From Reticulascus tulasneorum (lineage: Eukaryota; Ascomycota; Sordariomycetes; Glomerellales; Reticulascaceae): a stretch of 64,000 bases of DNA. The notes below the pieces were generated by a model. That model worked only from the letters and a program-made list of their open reading frames with translations. It made no database searches and was not told the origin of the DNA. The translations under genes and the position numbers were made by a program. The first letter of the stretch is position 1; each line of letters starts with the position of its first letter. Of the stretch, positions 45,873 through 56,676 are shown one piece after another. The stretch is from the NCBI GenBank assembly GCA_001557505.1, contig LSAX01000002.1:2294001-2358000 (forward strand). Direction: 5' to 3'.

Positions 45873-47905
45873 TTATTGTTTGTGCTTCGTCTTATACTTG
45901 ATGAACTGCCCGAGATTCAGTATAGCCTCTTCTGTTCGCGTTCTCAGCTCTGGCATGGATCTCTTGTCGACTGTCTTCACCATCGCTCTAATTTTTGGCT
46001 GGAGCCCCACCAGATGCTGTAGGAAATTGTCTTTCCAGAATACCTCCTTGTCATACGCATACTCTTCGTCGGCGTAGATGTCGAAAATCTGGTTAAGAGC
46101 TTCAACTGCATCCGCAACGGGTGTTTCGGGAACGGAGTTCAGTGTCGTCAGCAAGAAGACGCCGATCGCCCTGTTCAATTCCACGGCATTTTGATTCAGC
46201 GCCAGTTGACCAAGGACGCCGATGCACTTGACACCCAGCCCTTGGAATGGGTCATCAGTCTCCTGCGCCTGGGCATCCTTTCCATTCGTGGCGTCTTGGG
46301 TCATGCCTTTGGTTGCCTGGTAAAGAGCCATGAACTTCTGATGTTCATCCCCTTTCAGAGGAGCGTTACCTCCCAAGGTGCGCGAAACAGCCCAAGCCAG
46401 ACTAGTAACCTTAGTAGCCAGCTCCACATCCGCAGTGTTTGCAGCCAGAATTGGCACGATAGTCTTCTCCCAGATGGCTTTGCCAGCCGGTGTCCATCCT
46501 TTCAAAAGACTGGCATCCTGCCCCTTGGAGAAGTCGATGCATGACACTGACCATGCGATATTATTAAGGGTTGACACTGCGTACGACTGCAATCTGGCAG
46601 CGTCTTCCGACTGTGATGATGGGTTCGTAAGACGAATGACGCGTGGTATAGCTTGTTGCACAAGCGCTTGTAGTGTTGGCAGATATTCGATACTAGAGCC
46701 ATCTTCTGTATCATCATCTGCCCCAGTGACCATATCCATGTCGGCCTCCATTTCATCTTGGTCCATCTCGTCATCCTCTTCCTCCTCAATTTCCTCATCC
46801 GAACCTTTGTCCTCGTCGTCCTGTTCCATCGCAGTCTCGTCCTCAACTCCGTTCGAGGGCGCAACTAACTTTGTGCCACCTTTCAGTGCCTCCAGAAGAT
46901 CTGTGCCAATAGAAGCGAGGATTTCTAGAGATAGTTGGATTACCTCCGCCGGGTTTGACCACTGGTTGCTCAGGGGTAGGTCACTCTCAGCGGTTATCGT
47001 CTCCAGTGCTGACGAAAGCGTGGGTATCAGGCTAGCGTCAGTCACATTGTTCTTGCTGTTGCTTCCATCATGCCAGTCAAGCGTAGAGCAGATATTATGG
47101 AGTACGCCGCAGGCCAGAACTCCTCGAGCCCCTTGAGAGGTCTGTAGCGCCAGCAACGCTGAAAAGGGCTTTGGCCCATGGTCTTTCACAATTCTGTCTG
47201 CCAATCGTTCGTTATCCTCTGAGAGGGTCAAAAGACATGAGAGGGCGTCAAGACAGATGCTCGAAGGCGTCTCTTTGCTGGAGATTAACGTGAATAGCAA
47301 CAGGGTGATGGCAGGGACGTCCACGATAGCTTCCAGGACCTCATCCTGGGCTTCTGCCAAGGCAGTGAGAAGCGCAACTTGGGACTCGACTATCGTCCAG
47401 ATGAACTTCAGCTCAGATTTACTCGTTGTGTTGGTAGCAAGTTTTTCCAGTACCTCGAATGTAGTCAGCATATGCTTACTCGAGGACAAGCCCAAGTGGC
47501 AGCTCATACCGATTTTGAGCCAAACTCAATTGCACTCAAGACATCTTGTCTGAACAGATGTATACAGAAATCCGCCTCCTCCTCTTCAGCGAGGAGTCTC
47601 AGAATATCCCAACCTGCAGCGCGGCTCTCGAAGGTGGCATCTGTCAAGGTCTGTGTGAGGACGATGTGAACAATCTGTTCCCGCAGGAATAGCTTTCGAC
47701 ATTTTGGGTCCTGAACAAGGTTGGAGACGGCTGCGGCTGCTGCAGTCCGAGATTTTGGGTCCGAACTTTGTAGATCTTTGATAACCGGTAGAATCGATTT
47801 TTCTCTGAGAGCTGCAAGCTCTGGGTCCGTGGGAGGCTTTACAGGCTTGGCTATTGGGTCCTTGCGATGGCCATCTTTGGCCCTCTGGCGTCGTGACTTG
47901 CCCAT
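45873..47905 (-). CDS. SYO1: Symportin Syo1 (ARM/HEAT transport adaptor for ribosomal proteins)
   Basis: Syo1 binds ribosomal proteins uL18 and uL5 as they are made and carries them with importin into the nucleus for 5S RNP and 60S assembly. Two exons (47905-47510, 47453-45873) with a 56 bp intron (GTATGA donor, CGAG acceptor) give 658 residues. The N terminus is basic (MGKSRRQRAKDGHRKDP), as expected for the importin-binding signal of Syo1, and is followed by helical ARM repeats (for example ILPVIKDLQSSDPKSRTAAA and AVSNLVQD) and HEAT repeats to the end. A long acidic loop of Asp, Glu and Met lies at about 340-385, matching the acidic loop known in the family. An in-frame ATG 27 codons upstream (47986) is an alternative start but precedes sequence unlike the family. 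Divergent from a glycosyltransferase gene. Confidence 0.9.
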
Positions 47906-48485
47906 TTTTTTTTTGTGTGGTAGAAACAGCTGATCGGCTATGAACCGATGGTAACAGTTTGATTCGGCAGTGAATAATAGATTCAAAAGAAATTGTATGC
48001 CTCGTGGCCGACCATCAAAAGGCGAGTGTGAAGATTTGACATCTTATTATTTCCAAGCCTCATGTGTGTGTGGCGCCGATCCGCCCTCCAGAGTTTAGCC
48101 GTCGAGTCGCCCAAACCGCCCCCGAACGGGTGCCAAGGCGGACGCGCTTGGCAGCGGACCTTGCATGAATAACGTTGTCTCTTCCTTCAAGCTTAACCTA
48201 GCTCCCGACTTTGCTCCACCTCCTCCTCCTACCTACTTTCCAACACCAAGTGCATCAACGGCAGGCTTGGTACCCGACACAGCCCCGATCCAGGTGCCAT
48301 TTGCCTTTGCCCTGCTTGGTTTGGACCGTCCGAGTTTGATATTGTTCGCGCCGAAGATGTGAGACGAACGCTCCGAGACTTTTCGAACTGTCGATACGGA
48401 CGTGTCTTGAACCCCCTCCTCCCCTCCCCCTCCCCCTAATCCTCACCCTCATCCAAAAAGGTCTGCTCCTCTCTGGACAGAGAGC
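47906..48485. promoter_or_regulatory. Divergent promoter SYO1 / glycosyltransferase
   Basis: This gap of 580 bp lies between two outward-facing starts. A T tract (47905-47914) sits just before SYO1, and pyrimidine-rich sequence (CCTCCCC-type, about 48412-48437) lies ahead of the glycosyltransferase start. No gene or named site is present. Confidence 0.5.
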
Positions 48486-50699
48486 ATGCCGGGTCTATGG
48501 GGCCAATTGCGATCCCTCGGCTTCCTCAGCGATGAGGAGATGGGAAAGAAGGATGACGACCACCGCCTGGCCAGAGATGCTCCTCGCACACCTCACTGGC
48601 AACCTGCGAGAATCCCGCCCCGCCGCCTCTTTCGCCGATTCACGGTTCTGCTTCTCATCGCCAGCGGAGTCTGGTTTGTTGTTCACAACCTGTCTCTAGA
48701 CTTCAGCCTTCAGAGTTACCGACCTCCCCATTACATCTATCCCGACGATCCACTCGGTTACGGCTTGAATCTGCCTGCGACACTTCCACCGGCTCCGAAA
48801 GGCGACAGCCAGGTGCCGCCGGCAGAACGCACATACAATGGACCAGTCAAATTTCTCAAACTGGCGGAATCATTGCATTTGATTGCGGGCACAAGAGGGG
48901 GGATGGCACAGAATAAGAACGTGTTGTTCGCAGCCTCGAGTCTGAAGAGTGCGTCTGCTATTTTGCCAGTCGCATGCGAGATGGGAATGGAGCTCAGGAG
49001 CTATGTTCACTTTGCGTTGATGAGCAGGAGCGACGTAGACATCGAGGAGTTAATGAAGATCAATGGGGTAGACGACTCTTGCCACATAATATTGCATGGT
49101 ACCGTGCTTGCTTCCAAGGCCTGAATGTGTATTTGCGCTGACACGCTCCAGATGCTCGACCAGATTACTCGCCCATATCATCCGATACACGCCTTGATCT
49201 TGCGGTAACCCGCGCTCTACGTATGAAATGCATGCTCTCTGACGATGATGCGTAACTAACACTGCGACAGATCACATCAATTCTTATATGCATCCCCAAG
49301 CCATAATTGTCGATGGCACGGAAAGAGAGGAGACAGTGTTTCTGAGAGCGGTGCGACAGCAGTCCAAGGGCGCTCCCAGTGCTCTAATCGAACTTCCAGA
49401 GAACGCTGGAAAGCGACTTTCTTGGATGTCAAAACTTGACAGTTCGTCACTCGCTGGTATGAATGTCCTGGAGCTATTTTGCCTTGTATGTGAACCTAAC
49501 AGCTCGATAGCATGGAACAAGATTAGTGTTGATATTCTGATCCATGCACCCCCGAGTGGCTCTGGAAGCTTGATTCGCCTGCTCAAATCTCTCACCGCCG
49601 CCGATTTCACTGCGTTCACGATCCCGCATCTCACAATTGAACTTCCGCAGCAGATCGAAACCGCCACTGAAAAGTACCTCGAGACTTTTCACTGGCCGCC
49701 TGCTCACGTTCAGAACCCAGGGAGGGTTCAGATGCTCTCACTACGACATCGGATTCCGCGGCAGAGGATGACTGAAGACGAGAGTGCAATTCGGTTCCTT
49801 GAATCCTTTTGGCCAACGACCGCCCAATACTCTCACATTTTAGTCCTATCACCCCAAACAGAGTTGTCACCGCAGTTCTTTCATTGTGAGCAACACAATC
49901 TCTCCTTGCTCTGTTCAAGATTCTGACGTGACTAGATCTCAAGTATTCCTTGCTCGAGTATCGATATTCCACCGTTGCCCTCATGCAGGAGTGGGATAAG
50001 AGGCTCATGGGTATCAGCATGACTGTTCCACATACCTACATTAACGGAACTAAAGAGTTCGTGGAACCACACAGTGATCGCGTAGAAGATCCGGCCACCT
50101 CGTTTTTGTGGCAGGCGCCAAACAGCAATGCCATACTCTTTATGGGTGAGAAGTGGACCGAGCTGCACGGATTCGTCTCTCAAGTGCTTGAAGTCCAGCA
50201 TGCACATGCTGCCGACTCTCCGCCAGAAATGCTTGCAGAGAAGTCCGCAAGCAAGAAGTATCCGTCCTGGCTGGAGCATATCCTGCGACTCTCACGAGCA
50301 AGAGGCTATTTCACACTGTACCCCAGCTCATACACGGCGAGCACTGTCGCGTCTGTCCACAACGAGCTTTACCAAGCACCAGAAGAATACGAGAAGACGA
50401 TGGGAGAGGCGGAGAAGAAAAAGGACCAATCTAGCCACGAGGAAGTTGACTTATCGGCTGGATCATTACTTGATACCCTAGATACTCTGCCACTGAACGG
50501 GAGCCTGCTCCCATTTAACGACCTCCCGCTCTTGAGCTGGGATGGAAAACTCACGAGCCTGCCCGAGCTGGACGGGCGGGCCCAGGAATACACTTTAGAA
50601 TGGAGACAAAAAGTCGGGGGATGTAATGCCAAGGACATGCAGGGAGAATTGATAGACAGCTCAGCGAAGGATTTATTCTGCGAAAATAGCAGCAGGTAA
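48486..50699 (+). CDS. Putative Golgi glycosyltransferase (fungal "glycosyltransferase 2" type), type II membrane protein
   Basis: Four exons (48486-49098, 49152-49220, 49271-49885, 49936-50699) with introns of 50-53 bp encode 686 residues. The start gives a short charged cytosolic tail including the conserved SDEEMGKKDDDHRLA segment, then one membrane anchor (about 53-69). The lumenal part contains the family's conserved stretches: FAASSLKSASAILPVACEMG, SLIRLLKSLTAADF, the FWP-to-LSPQTELSP region before the third splice, and YLKYSLLEYRY after it. In fungal genomes these proteins are annotated as glycosyltransferase 2-like; donor and acceptor sugars are unknown. The type II layout suggests the Golgi. 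The second exon is only 69 nt. Its 3' end meets the DUF202 gene after 164 bp. Confidence 0.78.
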
Positions 50700-50863
50700 C
50701 GGAAGAGGAACCATTGTTTACGGGACTAGAATGGAAGGAAAACTATTATAGCGTTGATAGAGTTGTTATACCCATTGTACATAACACTGTACATTTACCT
50801 GCCAGCACAAGCAGGGCCAGGCGTTACGGATTAGGTTTCATTTTGGAGAATGTATAGATAGCA

Positions 50864-51650
50864 TCATCGCGAACTTGCGTCCCCGCTGATTTTCGTGATG
50901 ACAAGCAGGATTACACACGTTCCAACGATAGTCAATGACACGAAGCCCAGTGTCTGCGACCCGAATTAGTAGAGGTAATCAGAGCACAAGCGAAGTAATG
51001 ACGGCTTACCACCTGCGTCTTCCATCCAGTCTGCACGATGGCTGCTTTCCTACTATACTTGTTGACCGTTTCTATCTTCGTCAGTATGGCACATGCCCAA
51101 AAGCCAGGAAGATGTGCTCACTGATGTAATTGCCCACACCAAGACCCAAGCAGCACACGGCCAGCGCCCAGAAGATTGCGCCAAGCGGCTTTGCCATACG
51201 CAGCTCCAGCTTACTCGGTTTGTGCTTCAAGTGAAAGGACAGGACAATCGCGACCGACACGATGGCCATGTACACCGAGAGTCTCAGGTAGGACAAGAAC
51301 GCTGGTGCGCCCAGTTAGCGCCACTCGAGAACAGGACAGTCTGCGCGAGCAGCAGATGGGGCAAGGGTTACTTCTTTCATTTGCGCAGTGGTCGCGCGCA
51401 TCGCTGCTTTCATTTTGGAACAGCAGAGGGCCGAGGATTGGCCATGCCCAGAACGCCTGGTCGCCTGTGTAGCTGGATCTGTTTGCTTGTGAGCCCGTAT
51501 GGTCGCGATGCGGGGAGCATTGGGGGGTGGGGAGGTGCAGTGTTACTTTGGGTCGCCGCCGATGTGGACGGGCTTGGTGAGCTCAGAGGGCCGTAGCGGC
51601 GCACAGCATGTGAAGGTCAGGTCTTCTTCGTCGATTTCAACATTCGACAT
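50864..51650 (-). CDS. DUF202 membrane protein (Vtc1/YidH-like topology)
   Basis: Five exons on the minus strand (51650-51547, 51478-51372, 51301-51122, 51071-51010, 50953-50864) give 180 residues; all four introns are 50-70 bp and the frame closes exactly. The DUF202 signature RDHCANERTFLSYLRLS sits at about 63-79 and is interrupted by the second intron. Three hydrophobic helices follow: YMAIVSVAIVLSF, GAIFWALAVCCLGLGVGNYI and LGFVSLTIVGTCVILLVI. In yeast the related small protein Vtc1 is the membrane core of the vacuolar polyphosphate polymerase, but DUF202 proteins also include unrelated single-domain members. This one has a 60-residue acidic N-terminal extension without an SPX domain. Function therefore stays open. 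Confidence 0.85.
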
Positions 51651-52154
51651 GGTGATTTCATGTCGAATGCGCGGTGGCTTCGATATATGGTTGAGTTTGG
51701 AAGAGACGCGCGGGGCAATAGTATTCAATGAAAGGCGGCAAGACGTCAAGAACCCCGAGATGGTGCGATCTCTTTGTACACTGTGCTATAGTGCAATATT
51801 ATCAGCATTTAGTACAGTGCGAATGCCAAATTATTCTACCCCACTGAGGAAGATTGATCTTGCTAGTACTAGGCAGGCCAAGCAATTATTCTCTCAACAA
51901 CACCCGTTCAAGTCGGTCACGCCGCTTCCGATTCACTCGCATGAGTTATGGTATAGGAAATATCGGGGATAGTATCGTTATAACTCAAAATGTCGATCTT
52001 TCTAAGAGCAATAATCTCTCTAGCAATGTGCTGAACTTCGCGCTCTCACGAATACCAAGTGTTCCCTACTTGGAGCTCCAGATGTATCTTAACTAGCTAG
52101 GTAGGTATTTGAATCAGTAGGAACAAAAGTAACCACTCAAATCCCGAATAACTT
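51651..52154. promoter_or_regulatory. DUF202 promoter / MLH1 3' region
   Basis: This 504 bp gap lies between tandem minus-strand genes. It holds the DUF202 promoter and the MLH1 3' UTR. No gene is seen. Confidence 0.45.
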
Positions 52155-54449
52155 TTAGCATCTCTCAAAAACTCTGTAAAGGCCCTTCAAATTTGCAACT
52201 TCAAGAACACTGCCTTTCATAAGCGATGTGGTGGCAACAAGCCTAGCCTTGAAAGCCGGGAAGAATATGTGCTCAACCGCCCAGCGAACGTTCCTTCGTC
52301 GCTCCTTGATCTGTTCATCGATAGGCTCCTCCGAAATAGTATCATCACTACTGCCCCCTCCTGTAGTTGGTAGCTGTTCGGGAACGTAGAACGAAGCTAA
52401 TTCTTGGAGGAATTCCTTGAGACACGATTTCTCATCTGTCCAGTCAACATACGGACCAAGTCTCAGAAGAAACCGAGGCAACTTGACAATAGGTGGTGTG
52501 TAGCCCTTGATTAAAAGGGGTATTGAGACAAGTTCGCCGACAGGTGAAATTTCTAGCGAAAAGTACTCCATCAACATCTGCCGGCGCTCAATCAACTGCG
52601 CTGCTACCTTTTCAACCACGTCTTCGATTTCGAAGTCGGATTCTGGGGAATCAACTTTGCTTTTCTCGACTTCTGCAGCCATGCGTAGTAATTCCTTGAG
52701 ATCAAGGGGCGGGTTGAAAAGGATAGCGCCGAAGTTCCCAAAATCTGTCAATCCGATCTGATAACAGTACTCGAAGCATGTTTGCCCGTAATCGACCAAG
52801 AATAGTTTGACGCCCCCCTGAATAGCGGCTAAGCGTCTTCGTTCATCGACGATGCCCACAAAAGTGTGGCTGGCAAACATTTCCGTCAAGTCGTGGTGCA
52901 CTTTTTCCCTTACTTCAGCGCGGAGTTCTTTGACGCTTCCCAGCCGACATGCGGTCGGAGTTCGATCCACCATTTCGTACGGAATGTTTTCTGGGGCAGC
53001 AAGGGACTCTTCTTCCGTAGCAGCAGACTTTGAAGATTCGCCGGCTGCAGTTGGGAACATGCTGGTGATCTTCCGCAGGGTTGTATCGGTACGAACGAGA
53101 TTGTTAGAGTTCCTTCGTGCCCTCTTTGGCCCTGGTGTGTCCTTTGCTGGGACGCCATCGCTGTCAGCCTGAGGGGTGATGGCAGCCCATTGACCGCCTG
53201 GGAGCAGAGTTTGTGTTAAGAAATTTCGGCTGGTGTCTACAGCCGCGAGTTTGGAGCGTATGTGCTCGCAGACCGCTTGTATGATCTCATCTTCATTCAG
53301 GAAGTGCACCTCTCTTTTGGTAGGGTGCACGTTGACATCGACCCTCGCGGGATCGATCTCTAGGCTGAGATAGACGAATGGATGTCCGCTTTTGGGAAGA
53401 AATGCTGCATACATCTGCTCAAGGGCTTTCCTGATATGTGTCGATTCCACGCACCGGTGGTTGATGAACAAAAGCAAGGTGGTCTTCTTGATATTGTAAT
53501 TCGCATTTGTCGCCCATCCATCTGCTTTAAACCCCCATCGATCTTCAGATGTAGAAAAGTTCATCAGCTCATTGGCGACACTGCCACCATATATCTGTCG
53601 GATGCGGTCAACGACTTCGGCATTGGCTGGGACGGAAACACTTGTGCCAGACTCGCCATGTTTCTTACATGAGAAGGCAACTCCTTTGCAGTGGATGGCG
53701 TAACGGCCGACCATGTCAATGATCTTGTTGTATTCGTCTGATGTGGATCTGAACGCCCGACGTCGAGTTGGGATATTGAAGAACAGATCTTCAACAGTGA
53801 TCTGGGTGCCGGGCCGTCCAGCAACAGGCTTCGGGTCCGGCGATTGGCCTGGCTTAGCAGGGGCAAGTCTGCCATCTAGATAGTGAGCCCGCCAGGCGCA
53901 GTCGGACTCTTTGGTCTTGGTAGTCACTGAGAGATGCGCAATGTGGCTTATACTCGCCAGGGCCTCACCTCGAAACCCATACGTCGCAATCGAGTTGAGA
54001 TCCTCAAATGACGTGATCTTCGATGTGGTATGACGTTCACACAAGATGGGTAGATCTTCCTTCTGTTGGGCAATCAGCAACGCAACGTGGTGGAGTCGGG
54101 AGGCTGTGTCAGTCAATACCTGGATACCGCAGCCGTTGTCGGTAATCTGCAGAAGTTTCAGGCCACCGTCTTTCACGAGGACCTCGATAGATGTGGAGCC
54201 TGCATCCACGGCATTCTCCATCAATTCCTTTAGCGCATGAACTGGGGCAACTATGATCTCCCCGGCAGCGATCTTGTTCACAACATCTGGATCTAGTGCC
54301 TACATGTGCAGGTTAGGAACACGATACGTGAAGTGAGGCGGGTTGGCTTGTCTTGCCCTGATCCTGCGAGGCGGGCGGGGGTCCAGAAGAGGGTCCTCTG
54401 CTTTTCTCTTAGTACCCGCAACTAAATCAACATCCATTTCGTCCGGCAT
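52155..54449 (-). CDS. MLH1: DNA mismatch repair protein Mlh1
   Basis: Mlh1 is the common MutL-type partner in eukaryotic mismatch repair (Mlh1-Pms1) and meiotic crossover (Mlh1-Mlh3), acting in the nucleus. Three exons (54449-54357, 54299-54120, 54062-52155) encode 726 residues. The GHKL ATPase motifs are intact: E(L)MENAVDAG (56-65, catalytic Glu), DNGCGI (85-90) and GFRGEAL (120-126). The protein ends in the diagnostic FERC, which contributes to the endonuclease site of its partner. The first intron (54356-54300) begins with GC rather than GT (GCAAGA, acceptor TGTAG); it is the only splice joining RRIR to ALDPDVVNKIAAGEI. The second is exactly 57 nt, has no stop codon and would add 19 residues between motif II and KEDLPILCER if retained. 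Identity is certain. Confidence 0.97.
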
Positions 54450-56041
54450 TGTGCGTCATGTACTGGGCCGTCAGGCGGAGATGGACACGGGTTAAGCAAC
54501 CGCACGGAAGTGAGGCTTTCTTGCTGTCGCCTGACGTTTACGATTGGCTGCTGGCCGCTAATCGAGTTTTCACCGTCGGTCTAGGAAAAGTGCTACTCTA
54601 ATGGCATGGGGTCGTCGACTTTTATGAACAACAAGCGCAACAGCCGTTGAATAAGATTCCTTTGGCACCATAAGTCGCGGCAGGGTGGGAAGAAGTACGA
54701 AGTGGAATAACGCTACTTCCCCAGATTTCGCGTCGGGCAATTGCAGTGGACTCGCGTGGACACGTGATCAGTTTGTCAGCTGCGGCAGACTACCTTACCT
54801 TACCTACCTTACGGAGAGGCCGCCTTTCTGCCTGGAGCAAGACCTCAACCCAACCTACCTTAAGTCTGCAAAAACGGCCATATTGCGCGCGTAGGTAGGC
54901 GGAAAGAGGGTTGTCCGCCTTCTACTCGTACAATCTTAGACATGATGGTCAAACGTACACCGAAAACTGCGGGTAAATTCAACATGTTCTTCTTTCGTTA
55001 CCTACTCGGCCAGAGCGGCGACACCGAACCCAAGTTAGGATCTGCTGGAACAGGTGTTTTGGACAAACTGCACCGAAAGTTCGGTTGCACGACATTCAGA
55101 CCTTATCTGAGATGGGGTGCGTGTGTGCTATTTGCGATAGTGCTGTTTGCATTTTCGGCCACACCATTAGTGTAGCCTTGCCAAAGGTATGGTGGTAGTG
55201 AGCCCCCAACGAAACCCCAGGAGGCAGTGCTAAACACAAAGCCACACTTTGGGGTCTCTTGGGGGCTGTGGCCAGTCAAGAGACTATCTTATTCTTTCGA
55301 AGAAATTTCCAGGCCAAATATTTGGCTTGTCCGTGACTGCGCAGACTTCCAGCGAAATACTTACTTTGCTAGTCAACTTCATTATTTCCTTTTTTAGTGC
55401 CCAGGATGCCGTACTCGCCAGTGTTTGGTAACTCGCCTTGCGGAATCTCAAGTGCAAAGCGGAAGTCTAAACTTACTGGAGAAGTCTCCAGCGTTGGAAT
55501 AGGAAGACTAGATTCCAGTTGCCTGTTGATATCACGAGATTGGGATGGAGTTTTGTCCCCCGAGAGCACATGCTTCGAGGCTCTAAACCCTTGTCACATC
55601 GTAACCTGGAAACTGCGGCTGATTGCAGTCAGGTGTGTACACTTCATACATGCGGTGCGGATATGCACTCCTACCTCCATTCCTCTGTCCGGCACCGGGA
55701 GCCTCACTCTGCCCTTTCTTTCCTAGGCAGTCTTGCGAGGCACCCCACAAAGTTTTCAGAAGCTTAATGACTTCTACACAGCAACATGTGGCATAGCCTG
55801 ATGCAGGTTTGGACTATGGAGGATCCCTCTCGGCTGCCCCACACACATGGATAGATCATAATTTAAAGATGACTGCCGTATTAATATCGCTGGGAGAATC
55901 ATAGTCAGCGCGCTTGGTTGTTCTGAGACTCTTCGCCATTGCAAACCTTGGAAGGCTCTTTTTCTTGCTATTAATCAGGCGTGCTCGCCTCTCCTTGAAC
56001 CCCAGATGTGCGAAACTCGGTCAACCAAATCCGAAAGTACG
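54450..56041. other. MLH1 promoter and gene-free region
   Basis: Nearly 1.6 kb precedes the next gene. Tandem TACCT/TACCTT units lie at about 54790-54865. A 77-codon frame at 54942-55175 ends in a hydrophobic stretch but has no other support. The MLH1 promoter must lie at the left edge. Confidence 0.5.
54790..54865. repeat. Degenerate TACCT tandem tract
   Basis: The stretch contains repeated TACCT and TACCTT units (for example CTTACCTTACCTACCTTACG), with further CCTACCTTA units downstream. A similar tract occurs in the gene desert near 14670-14700. Such pentamer tracts are common intergenic low-complexity sequence in Pezizomycotina; no function is assigned. Confidence 0.65.
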
Positions 56042-56676
56042 ATGGCAGATGCAGCCTCCCTCAAGGCACAACCGCCAAGCAGAAGAAGGTATGACTTGCG
56101 GGTCTCCACGCGCTAGGGTAATTGCTAATGGAATTTGATACTTGAAGCGGCCGAAGCTCAGCTGCACAGTCACGGCGGCCGTCTCCAGAATCGCCCTCGG
56201 CACCGGGGACTCCGCGGGGCAGGCGGCCCCTTACCAGGAGCTTAGCTGCAAGCCACGGCGTCCAGCTTCAGCCGGACCAACACGGACAGTCCCGACATCG
56301 AGGAGACCCTTACCTGCCTGATATGCGGCTCTCTCACGAACCCGTGGAACATCCGCGTGGGAAGAAGAGAAGCATTGAAGAGGTAGTGGAGGACACCACC
56401 AGACCGCCGCCGGACAAGCTGGAAAATGACATCGAAGGGCAGTTGCATGACGCGAGGGCGGCGGGACGGGCGGAACGAGCGGAACGTGCACGCCGCAGAG
56501 GCGCCAAATCTCAAAAGCTGGAGCTCCGTCCGTCCCGGACCCCAACTCTCCTGGTGACTCCGCCATCCCGGGCACCGAGCGAGGCGAATGGCGGCGGCGA
56601 GTCGAGCAACAACGCAGGGCGTCCGGAAGATGGCACCACCGTAGTGGCTGAGCCTGGAAGTTTACGAGGCTCTTAG
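56042..56676 (+). CDS. Disordered Arg/Pro/Ser-rich protein, function unknown
   Basis: Two exons (56042-56088, 56148-56676) joined by a 59 bp intron with good signals (GTATGA donor, GCTAAT branch, GAAG acceptor) give 191 residues in one frame up to the TAG at 56674-56676. Composition is protein-like and disordered: Arg/Ser/Pro-rich N-terminal third (SRRPSPESPSAPGTPRGRRP), a charged middle with one possible helix (LENDIEGQLHDARAAGRAER), and a Pro/Ser/Gly-rich end. The basic clusters RGKKRS and RARRRG could be nuclear signals. No domain or homologue is recognised. The alternative is a chance GC-rich frame, but the conserved splice layout and the length of the open frame argue for a gene. It is isolated, with about 1.6 kb and 2.4 kb of gene-free DNA on its sides. 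Confidence 0.5.

Noticed and set aside
54942..55175. 77-codon frame ending in a hydrophobic helix
   Set aside because: Too short and unsupported by any family trait or intron; could be chance.
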